Origin: JAWOJF01 sp046481785
Lineage (GTDB): Bacteria > Bacteroidota > Ignavibacteria > Ignavibacteriales > Ignavibacteriaceae
Length of the DNA stretch: 5,457 bases
NCBI GenBank assembly: GCA_046481785.1
Contig: JAWOJF010000080.1
Coordinates: forward strand, 1-5,457
Direction: 5' to 3'
Both the position numbers and the translations under genes were made by a program. The notes beneath the pieces are model-generated. The model saw nothing but the letters and a program-made list of their open reading frames with translations. It was not told the DNA's origin and did not search any database. Shown one piece after another: positions 1 to 4,514 of this stretch (the first letter of the stretch is position 1; each line of letters starts with the position of its first letter).

Positions 1-48
1 CTTTAAGTGTAATAATGCTTAATTTTTTAGTTAATCTTTGTTTCCTAT

Positions 49-657
49 TTATAACAGGGTTTGCTGCTGCATCAGCAAGCCGCTCAATGTATCTTGCAAG
101 AAAGAGGCCTGACTGGCTATCAAAGACGTGGCAAAACCGCCGCCCACATAAACATCTGTCCCATTTATTGCAATCGTTTCAACAAAACCCTCCACGCCAT
201 TAGTTGTGCCGCAGGGGAGTGTTTCCCATTTTTGCTCGCGCACATCCCACTTTGCGATATTATTAATAAATAAATCCCCAACAAATCCAATATTGCCGCC
301 AACATATACATCTCCCTCAGAATTTATTGCCATTGCATATACGCTTCCGGTACTTCCATCCAGATTAGAAATCCCGGTTCTGCCGGAGCCTAAGCTGTTC
401 CAGGTAGCGATGGACGTAACTTCATTAGGGGAGGATTTTCTTAATATCGGCTTGCCTGTTTTATCAAACTCAAGTTCGTATCCTTCTGTTTTAAAGGATC
501 CGGTCACTCCGGGTTTAACTGAGCCATCTGGATTTAATATTTTATCTAATCCGCGGTGGTGTTTTGTATGCTGCGAATACGCCATTCCTGATAATATCAG
601 TATCATGAAGAATATTAAACTGCAAACATTAATAAGATATCTGTTGAAGGTAATCAT
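49..657 (-). CDS. Secreted beta-propeller-repeat protein, apparently truncated at the C terminus
   Basis: The protein has 202 residues. It starts at ATG 657 behind a strong GGAGG (663-667, 5-base spacer). Residues 1-28 form a signal peptide: a charged start, a hydrophobic core (LIFFMILILSGMA) and a likely cleavage site near AYS-Q, so it is probably exported. Residues 40-78 form a linker. From about residue 82 there are two propeller-type repeats, each ending in the signature 'VYVGG' (117-121 and 169-173). The first is followed by 'NNIAKWD' (132-138), as in large extracellular proteins of the delta-60/WD-like kind, which usually carry six or more repeats. After GGGFA (172-176) the repeat pattern is lost. 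The last 26 residues (ending LLMQQQTLL) look unrelated, and no sorting domain is present. I infer a truncated or rearranged gene. The substrate or partner cannot be told from the sequence. Confidence 0.72.
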   Translation of the reverse strand: MITFNRYLINVCSLIFFMILILSGMAYSQHTKHHRGLDKILNPDGSVKPGVTGSFKTEGYELEFDKTGKPILRKSSPNEVTSIATWNSLGSGRTGISNLDGSTGSVYAMAINSEGDVYVGGNIGFVGDLFINNIAKWDVREQKWETLPCGTTNGVEGFVETIAINGTDVYVGGGFATSLIASQASFLQDTLSGLLMQQQTLL

Positions 658-662
658 TTTCC

Positions 663-667
663 CCTCC
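663..667 (-). promoter_or_regulatory. Ribosome binding site of the propeller gene
   Basis: The minus strand reads GGAGGGGAAA directly before ATG 657. A GGAGG core 5 bases from the start codon fixes that start. Confidence 0.75.
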
Positions 668-751
668 GGTTATAATGATGTTTTATGTTACAGGATATAA
701 ATCTGCAAGGGTATACAAGATGATATAGGATTGCCCCATAAGAATCAGCAG

Positions 752-779
752 TTGATTGAATTAGAAAATAGTTTATAAT
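752..779 (+). promoter_or_regulatory. Possible sigma70-type promoter
   Basis: TTGATT (752-757) and a perfect TATAAT (774-779) are separated by 16 bases. It points toward the acetyltransferase but lies about 180 bases before that start, so the transcript would have a long leader. In an AT-rich intergenic region such a match can arise by chance. If the host is a Bacteroidota member it may use a different promoter consensus. Confidence 0.35.
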
Positions 780-961
780 GACAGATGAGAATATACTATT
801 ACTTTTAAAACCATAATATCAATATTAAAGTTTTAGCAACCGATTGCTGCAGTAAGTGGAAAAACATAATGACGGAATGCGGCATTGGTAGAAAAGATTT
901 TTTTTAATAATTTGTTGTGCCATTAACTTACCATGAAAACTATTTATCAACAGGAATAACA

Positions 962-1414
962 ATGATTAAAATATTGCGGACAAACTCTGATAATAAAGAT
1001 TTTGCATTCCTGGTAGCACTTCTTGATGCTGATCTTGCTGTAAGGGATGGAGATGATCATCCTTTTTATGCACAGTATAATAAAATTGACGCTATTAAAT
1101 ACACGGTTGTAGCTTATGAGAATGACAAGCCTCTGGGATGCGGAGCCATAAAAGAATACCAGCCGGGTATCATGGAAATAAAAAGGATGTTTGTCCTGCC
1201 TGAAACCAGGGGAAAGGGGATTGCTACAAAGGTACTTCTTGAACTTGAAAAATGGGCAGCCGAGTTATCCTATTCAAAATGTATACTGGAAACGGGAAAA
1301 AAGCAACCCGAAGCAATAGCTCTTTATAAGAAAAATGGTTATACGATGATACCGAATTACGGTCAATATGCCGGTATGGATAATAGTGTATGTTTTGAAA
1401 AAAGGTTAGATTAG
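962..1414 (+). CDS. GNAT-family N-acetyltransferase
   Basis: This is a 150-residue single-domain protein, the usual size for a stand-alone GNAT. GNAT enzymes move the acetyl group of acetyl-CoA to an amine on a small molecule, peptide or protein in the cytoplasm. The acetyl-CoA pyrophosphate-binding motif A is clear: strand MEIKRMFVLP (71-80), then R83-G-K-G-I-A88 and the following helix. Motif B is the LYKKNGY segment (121-127) that ends the typical fold. I chose ATG 962 because AGGA lies at 952-955, 6 bases upstream. A GTG at 917 in the same frame would add 15 residues that look unlike the family and lacks a good ribosome site. The acceptor substrate cannot be predicted. The gene stands alone, divergent from the propeller gene and followed by mobile-DNA debris. 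Confidence 0.9.
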   Translation: MIKILRTNSDNKDFAFLVALLDADLAVRDGDDHPFYAQYNKIDAIKYTVVAYENDKPLGCGAIKEYQPGIMEIKRMFVLPETRGKGIATKVLLELEKWAAELSYSKCILETGKKQPEAIALYKKNGYTMIPNYGQYAGMDNSVCFEKRLD

Positions 1415-1435
1415 TTAAAACCATAGTTAAAGCGT

Positions 1436-1447
1436 GCCTGCGCAGGC
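1436..1447. repeat. 12-bp perfect palindrome after the acetyltransferase gene
   Basis: GCCTGCGCAGGC is self-complementary and GC-rich in an AT-rich background, 21 bases after the acetyltransferase stop. No T-run follows on either strand, so it is not a textbook terminator. A second, weaker hairpin (AAGAGC 1466-1471 with GCTCTT 1482-1487) follows. Its role is unknown. Confidence 0.5.
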
Positions 1448-1508
1448 CGAAGATGGAGCAATAATAAGAGCAAGGTAAACAGCTCTTCCTCAGGTTGAAA
1501 ATTTTTAA

Positions 1509-1548
1509 TTTTAATTAGAAAGGGATTCGAACCCCAAACCTTCTGATC
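1509..1548. repeat. Direct repeat, copy 1
   Basis: A 12-base block TTTTAATTAGAA (1509-1520) is joined directly to a 28-base tRNA-derived block (1521-1548). Both blocks recur exactly at 1611-1622 and 1637-1664, where 14 extra bases lie between them. Copy 1 therefore looks like copy 2 after a 14-base deletion that removed the 3' acceptor strand of the tRNA. Confidence 0.75.
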
Positions 1549-1587
1549 TCCCGCATACGGGACAGATGCTCTATTCAATATGAGCTA
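1521..1587 (-). pseudogene. tRNA-Arg-like remnant with the anticodon loop replaced by a hairpin
   Basis: On the minus strand the order is: TA, a D-stem GCTC (1582-1585), a D-loop (1572-1581), GAGC (1568-1571), ATCTG, a foreign 14-base hairpin (1549-1562), then GATCAGAAGG, a variable loop, and a T-arm GGGG-TTCGAAT-CCC (1522-1535). This matches the body of a tRNA-Arg(ACG), but the bases expected in the anticodon loop (ACTACG) are replaced by the hairpin. No acceptor stem can be formed: the flanks are AT-rich and the GCACCTG/CAGGTGC pair seen in part next to the second copy is missing. It cannot be a working tRNA. Confidence 0.65.
1549..1562. repeat. 14-bp hairpin, copy 1 (inverted relative to copy 2 at 3358-3371)
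   Basis: TCCCGCATACGGGA is a 5-bp GC-rich stem with a 4-base loop. Its exact reverse complement occurs at 3358-3371, on the other side of the insertion sequence. Here it sits in place of the anticodon loop of a tRNA-Arg remnant. Confidence 0.7.
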
Positions 1588-1610
1588 ATTATTAATTGTT
1601 AATTATGCAT

Positions 1611-1664
1611 TTTTAATTAGAATGGAGTGCACCTGTAGGGATTCGAACCCCAAACCTTCTGATC
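1611..1664. repeat. Direct repeat, copy 2
   Basis: This holds the same 12-base and 28-base blocks as 1509-1548, separated here by TGGAGTGCACCTGT (1623-1636), which contains the acceptor 3' strand of tRNA-Arg. The longer form is probably the older one. The identity ends at GATC, in the anticodon stem-loop of the tRNA. Confidence 0.75.
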
Positions 1665-1674
1665 CGTAGTCGGA
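1628..1674 (-). pseudogene. 3' half of a tRNA-Arg(ACG)
   Basis: Read on the minus strand: a 5' anticodon-stem strand TCCGA (1670-1674, one mismatch to the TCTGA needed), anticodon loop CTACGGA with anticodon ACG (1665-1667), stem TCAGA, variable loop, T-arm TGGGG-TTCGAAT-CCCTA, acceptor 3' strand CAGGTGC (1629-1635) and discriminator A. The D-arm and the 5' acceptor strand GCACCTG are absent: beyond 1674 the sequence diverges into an unrelated stretch. No CCA is encoded. It resembles the tRNA 3' piece left by an integrase-type element or a rearrangement, and is not a functional tRNA. Confidence 0.68.
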
Positions 1675-1765
1675 CTACATTGTTCGAATCCAGCCTGTAT
1701 TATAGGCCTTTGAAGCCAGCGTTCAGTAATATGTTAAGTACATTGCAAAGGTAATATAAAGCCCA

Positions 1766-1793
1766 GTTGCCTCAAAATAAAACCTAACCATGG
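1766..1793 (+). repeat. Left terminal inverted repeat (outer)
   Basis: It begins GTTGCCTCAAAATAAAACC and matches the reverse complement of 3164-3191 at 26 of 28 bases. Confidence 0.85.
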
Positions 1794-1802
1794 CTAGGTA
1801 TC

Positions 1803-1827
1803 GTTGACTCATAAATAAACCTGACTA
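1803..1827 (+). repeat. Left inner copy of the terminal repeat
   Basis: It begins GTTGACTCATAAATAAACC and agrees with the outer left repeat at 19 of 25 positions, in the same orientation and 37 bases further in. It is probably a second transposase-binding site. Confidence 0.6.
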
Positions 1828-1905
1828 TTAAAGAACATAAGAAGACAAATAAATAATCTATCTTGTTTAAGATAATTAAACGGGATAATAAAAACACTTC
1901 CTGAA

Positions 1906-3060
1906 CTAATGAGTAAGTTTAAGTATTTGAATAATTTCAGATTGAATAGCAGCTTGCAAAGTAAAAGGGTTTAATGTTTTTCTGAGCGCCAATAATTTAT
2001 TCTTTTTAGATATGGGAATATCATAAGATTCTAATAACCTGTCTACAGGAGTCTTCGGTTTGTCATGTTTCTTGATGATCTTACTACCAATACGTTGCTT
2101 GGAAATTATTTTACTTGAAGGTATGAAGAAGTTGAAAAATAAAGACCAGTAATTTGTGTATATCTGATTAAGCATCTGAACAATCCTGGGATCATCAAAA
2201 CGTTGATATCCCAGATATTGTCTGATGTGAGTCCAGTTCTTACCTTCGACATGTGCATTGTCATTTTTTTGATAACTTCTGGACCGGGTGTATTCAACAG
2301 GCAGCTTTCTGTTAGTAAAATACTTGTATAAGTGCCAGTTAAGAAATTCCCCGCCGTTATCTGAGTCAAAGCCAAGGATTTTGAACGGGAGAGCCTTTTC
2401 AATGCTTTCAATAGCTTCAAAAGTAGTTTTCTCACCCTTTCCCCATATAGCTCTGGCTTCAGTCCATCCGGTAGCTATATCTACCATATTTACAGTATAA
2501 ACAAAGGCTCCGGCAACAGAGCTGCCACAATGAGCAACGGTGTCTGCCTCAAGAAAACCTGGCCTTGTTTCATCCCATTGATTGGTTTTTATAGGTACAT
2601 GTTTTTTTATTAATGATCCGGGTTTTGTTGTAGACAACCCAAGCTTGCCCAGTTTTTTTCTCTCCTTCCTAAGCAGGCGATCTATACTGGAAGGTGATAT
2701 ACGAAGAAGTTTCTGTCTTATCGGTTCAGGTATTCTTATACAATAGGAAGACTCATAAAATGGCATCCATAAAGGGATTATTTGTTTTAATCTTTTTGAG
2801 CATATCATATTTGTTGATTTCAGCATTGCTTTAAGAAAATGGATTATAACCGGATTATTGTAGTTAGGTTTTCTTCCCGGTCGTTTTTTAGCTGATGTTT
2901 TTTTCTCATCTTTTTGGTTTAACAGACATATTGCATACTTGCGGTTGTAACCACATGTTTTACAAAATTCAGTTAGTATTCTGCTTTTCTCAGTTTTATC
3001 AGCTTTTTTATACCGGGGTTTAATTTCTTTCAGATATTCCTGTTTTGCTTTGTTGCTCAT
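1906..3060 (-). CDS. DDE transposase with integrase (rve) catalytic core
   Basis: The protein has 384 residues and an intact frame. It cuts and joins the ends of the surrounding element. The N-terminal part (about 20-50, with CGYNRKYAICLLN) looks like a helix-turn-helix, followed by a basic stretch (53-66, KKRPGRKP) and a second region ending in SPSSIDRLLRKERKK (122-136). The catalytic core runs from about 160 to 305. D173 lies in EADTV, D234 in FDSDNGGEF and E272 in NAHVEGKNW, with 37 residues between the last two, so the full DDE triad is present. The layout resembles IS481/IS3-type integrases, but as a single unshifted frame. The C-terminal 80 residues are basic and family-specific. The start at ATG 3060 follows AGGT about 7 bases upstream, and a promoter lies at 3088-3116. 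It appears able to encode an active enzyme. Confidence 0.9.
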   Translation of the reverse strand: MSNKAKQEYLKEIKPRYKKADKTEKSRILTEFCKTCGYNRKYAICLLNQKDEKKTSAKKRPGRKPNYNNPVIIHFLKAMLKSTNMICSKRLKQIIPLWMPFYESSYCIRIPEPIRQKLLRISPSSIDRLLRKERKKLGKLGLSTTKPGSLIKKHVPIKTNQWDETRPGFLEADTVAHCGSSVAGAFVYTVNMVDIATGWTEARAIWGKGEKTTFEAIESIEKALPFKILGFDSDNGGEFLNWHLYKYFTNRKLPVEYTRSRSYQKNDNAHVEGKNWTHIRQYLGYQRFDDPRIVQMLNQIYTNYWSLFFNFFIPSSKIISKQRIGSKIIKKHDKPKTPVDRLLESYDIPISKKNKLLALRKTLNPFTLQAAIQSEIIQILKLTH

Positions 3061-3077
3061 TTTTTACCTGTAATATT

Positions 3078-3102
3078 TGGGTCAGGTATATTATGAGGCA
3101 AC
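3078..3102 (-). repeat. Right inner copy of the terminal repeat
   Basis: On the minus strand it begins GTTGCCTCATAATATACCTG, matching the terminal repeat over its first 9 bases and, with one gap, across CCTGACC. It resembles the left inner copy (CATAA...CCTGAC) and sits just upstream of the transposase start. Confidence 0.55.
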
Positions 3103-3116
3103 GAAGCTTTATCCAA
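3088..3116 (-). promoter_or_regulatory. Likely transposase promoter, overlapping a terminal-repeat copy
   Basis: Minus strand TTGGAT (3111-3116), 17-base spacer, TAATAT (3088-3093), 27 bases before the ATG. The spacing is ideal for a sigma70-type promoter. The -10 box and part of the spacer fall inside the inner repeat (3078-3102), so transposase bound there would be expected to shut off its own transcription. That regulation is inferred. Confidence 0.5.
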
Positions 3117-3163
3117 CCATTTCTTCACTTTTCCCTCTGTTTTAAAGGGGAGTTTTCCTTATT

Positions 3164-3191
3164 CTATGGTTAGATTTTATTTTGAGGCAAC
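3164..3191 (-). repeat. Right terminal inverted repeat
   Basis: This is the best partner of the left end 1766-1793 (26 of 28 bases), ending GAGGCAAC. Confidence 0.85.
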
Positions 3192-3208
3192 GATTGGTCT
3201 TTACTTAG

Positions 3209-3236
3209 CTCATGGTTAGATTAATTGTGAGGCAAC
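3209..3236 (-). repeat. Extra right-hand copy of the terminal repeat
   Basis: CATGGTTAGATTAATTGTGAGGCAAC (3211-3236) matches the terminal repeat apart from one gap and a few substitutions, and lies 45 bases outside 3191. It carries one more matching base with the left outer end (AGTTGCC / GGCAACT) than 3191 does. It may be the true outer end, or the relic of an earlier insertion at the same place. Confidence 0.65.
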
Positions 3237-3237
3237 T

Positions 3238-3445
3238 CGCAGTCTTAACGCAAGTATCGCTTCAATTGACATTACTGAGCGCCTTTACTACCTTAAAGAC
3301 CACCTCGGCAGTATAAGAGTAACCGGGCGAAATAACCGGCTACAATAATGGCGTCTATCCCGTATGCGGGAACCCATGGGGCATGACACTTAACGGAAGA
3401 ATTGGTAATTGGAAAAGGTTGTTAAGGATTGATAATACCTTTTAA
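3238..3445 (+). pseudogene. Fragment of an RHS-repeat (YD-repeat) gene
   Basis: Two reading frames together recall the conserved C-terminal core of RHS proteins, large secreted or surface shells that often carry a toxin tip. Frame one (to 3324) reads ERLYYLKDHLGSIRVT, the typical YYLKDHLGS motif. Frame two (3326-3445) reads GEITGYNNGVYP, then five extra residues (VCGNP, 3362-3376), then WGMTLNGRIGN, where family members usually have an uninterrupted YYP-F/W-GM. A +1 shift, with probable loss of a few codons, separates the frames, and the second frame ends at a TAA without the usual RYYDS-type core. No upstream part remains, because the IS end abuts it. It is a dead remnant. Confidence 0.75.
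3358..3371. repeat. 14-bp hairpin, copy 2
   Basis: TCCCGTATGCGGGA (5-bp stem, TATG loop) is the exact reverse complement of 1549-1562. It coincides with the extra residues in the RHS fragment, so it looks like an in-frame insertion of about 15 bases. Confidence 0.7.
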
Positions 3446-3483
3446 TTATATAGAAGACTAATAAACAAAGACAGCCGGAGACC

Positions 3484-3984
3484 TTACTTCCTCACCTCAA
3501 TCTCTTTAACTTCATGATCTTCAACTACTTTAATTTTATCAATTCCTATTGAGGTAATTTTAATGCCGTTGTAGGTTTCACCCTCCCGTAAGAAAAGGGT
3601 CTTGTTATTTGTGCGGTCCTCAAATATTACAAGTTTGCTGCTAGCATTAATAATTGTGCCGTTTATCTGGTAGTTTAGTTTTGGCTCGGGCGGCGGCGGC
3701 GGAGTAAAAACTTCGGGAGTTATTTCTTCTTCAGGTACCGGAGCTATTTTTTTTCTGAATACAAAAGGATCTCGTACGATTTCTTCATAAAAAACTGCTT
3801 CTTCATTCTCTAAATTCTTTTTTACTGGTGTATATAAAACATTTTCGTTTTCAATTATTACATCGGGCTCTTCCTCTCCTGATGAAGTGTAGTAGTAAAA
3901 TACATTATAAAGAATTACTCCCCACAGGCATACTGTTGCTGCAAGCAGAATTATAGTTATTTTTTTCTTTTTGTTTTTCAGCAT
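3484..3984 (-). CDS. PilP/GspC-like inner-membrane protein
   Basis: The protein has 166 residues from ATG 3984; a GTG at 3987 would add one residue. The ATG overlaps the preceding gene's stop as TGATG, so translation is probably coupled. It has a short basic cytoplasmic start, one transmembrane helix (about 8-30), an acidic linker, a VRDPFVF motif (about 70-76) like the RDPF seen in PilP and GspC relatives, a proline run PPPPPEP (95-101), and a C-terminal beta-rich domain (105-165; NGTIINASSKLVIFED...) of the kind that contacts the secretin. The role, joining the inner-membrane platform to the outer-membrane pore of a type IV pilus or type II secretion-like system, is inferred from fold and gene order. 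It is the last gene of the cluster in this window, and no secretin gene follows. Confidence 0.78.
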   Translation of the reverse strand: MLKNKKKKITIILLAATVCLWGVILYNVFYYYTSSGEEEPDVIIENENVLYTPVKKNLENEEAVFYEEIVRDPFVFRKKIAPVPEEEITPEVFTPPPPPEPKLNYQINGTIINASSKLVIFEDRTNNKTLFLREGETYNGIKITSIGIDKIKVVEDHEVKEIEVRK

Positions 3985-4514
3985 CACAGGTTTAAATAAA
4001 CCTCCAGGTTAGCTGTAATTCTCAGACTATCATTTAATGGCGCCTTAGGAATAAAATCAAGTTCTTTAATTAATACAACCTTTGATGATTTTTCGAGATG
4101 GCGTACAAAATTATAAAGCCCTTCATAATCAGAATCTAAGTTCACTTCCATCGGCTGAAGCCATAGGCTATCCTTCTTAACAATTTTACCCGGTTTTATG
4201 GAAGCAATATCAACACCCTTTCCAAAGGCAGCCTCATCAAGAAAGGAAATTATGGAAGAAATTCTCTGGTTCTCTTCATAATTAGAGATAAGGCTGTTAA
4301 TCTGCTGCCTAAGCTGTTTGTTCTCTAATGTCAGATTATTTTCCCGCACAATATTTTTTTCTCCCTTTTCAATCTCAGCCCCGCGGTTGTACAGCTCTAT
4401 CCCCATTGATATTAAATTATTGTATCCCGGCAGTATTTCAAACAGGATTACCAATATTGTAAACCCTGCAGATAGAACCATATAGTTTTTCCACTTTTTA
4501 TTTCTGATCAGCAT
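3984..4514 (-). CDS. pilO: PilO/GspM-like assembly-platform protein
   Basis: The protein has 176 residues. It has a basic N terminus, one transmembrane helix (about 11-29), a coiled coil (about 42-90, ENKQLRQQINSLISNYEENQ), then the ferredoxin-like PilO domain (about 91-176). In that domain the typical pattern is visible: SFLDEAAFGKGVDI, a central strand LQPMEVNLDSDYEGLYNFVRHLEKSSKVVLIKEL and a closing strand LRITANLEVYL. PilO pairs with PilN in the periplasm to align the pilus motor with the outer-membrane pore. Its ATG (4514) lies inside the end of the upstream gene (17-base overlap), with no separate strong ribosome site, so coupled translation is likely. GspM of type II secretion is the alternative, since the two families share fold and gene order. 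Confidence 0.85.
   Translation of the reverse strand: MLIRNKKWKNYMVLSAGFTILVILFEILPGYNNLISMGIELYNRGAEIEKGEKNIVRENNLTLENKQLRQQINSLISNYEENQRISSIISFLDEAAFGKGVDIASIKPGKIVKKDSLWLQPMEVNLDSDYEGLYNFVRHLEKSSKVVLIKELDFIPKAPLNDSLRITANLEVYLNL

Larger units (their letters stand above)
658..961. other. Intergenic region between divergent genes
   Basis: This stretch of about 300 bases separates the minus-strand propeller gene from the plus-strand acetyltransferase. It is AT-rich with stops in all frames. It holds the propeller gene's ribosome binding site (663-667), a possible plus-strand promoter (752-779) and a small perfect hairpin AGCAA-CCGA-TTGCT (835-848) with no T-run after it. I see no RNA gene or small coding region. 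Confidence 0.6.
1766..3191 (-). mobile_element. Insertion sequence with one DDE transposase
   Basis: The element is about 1.43 kb. Its left end (1766-1793) and right end (3164-3191) form an inverted repeat matching at 26 of 28 positions, starting GTTGCCTCAAAATAAAA. A further right-hand copy (3209-3236) could instead be the outer end, giving about 1.47 kb. The transposase fills most of the interior. The right flank is a broken RHS gene and the left flank holds tRNA remnants. I see no clear target-site duplication for either pair of ends. I cannot place it in a named IS family with certainty. The single frame and rve-type DDE domain suggest relatives of IS481 or of unclassified families. Confidence 0.85.

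Noticed and set aside
15..203. A plus-strand 62-codon open frame with a hydrophobic start
   Set aside because: It overlaps the end of the propeller gene in antisense and its later part is plainly the shadow of the repeats. The first 40 residues could be real only if the junction near 125 is foreign sequence, and nothing else supports it.
206..700. A 164-codon open frame on the plus strand
   Set aside because: It lies antisense over the propeller gene, whose signal peptide, repeats and ribosome site are convincing. The plus-strand peptide has no recognisable domain and no good ribosome site.
670..720. A promoter for the propeller gene (TTGCAG-17-TAAAAC on the minus strand)
   Set aside because: The -10 match is poor and no Bacteroidota-type TAnnTTTG box is present, so I do not call it.
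835..848. AGCAA-CCGA-TTGCT hairpin as a terminator
   Set aside because: The stem is only 5 bp, no T-run follows, and it lies upstream of the acetyltransferase rather than after a gene.
917..961. GTG 917 as start of the acetyltransferase
   Set aside because: The 15 extra residues do not fit the family's N terminus, and ATG 962 has AGGA at a proper distance.
1509..1664. A CRISPR array, because of a 28-base direct repeat
   Set aside because: There are only two copies, the repeat is a tRNA arm, the spacer contains tRNA-derived sequence, and no cas gene is present.
1521..1674. Functional tRNA genes
   Set aside because: Neither copy can form an acceptor stem together with an anticodon arm. One lacks the anticodon and the other lacks the D-arm and 5' strand.
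1756..3246. A target-site duplication around the IS
   Set aside because: Bases next to 1766 (GCCCA) match neither those after 3191 (GATTG) nor those after 3236 (TCGCA).
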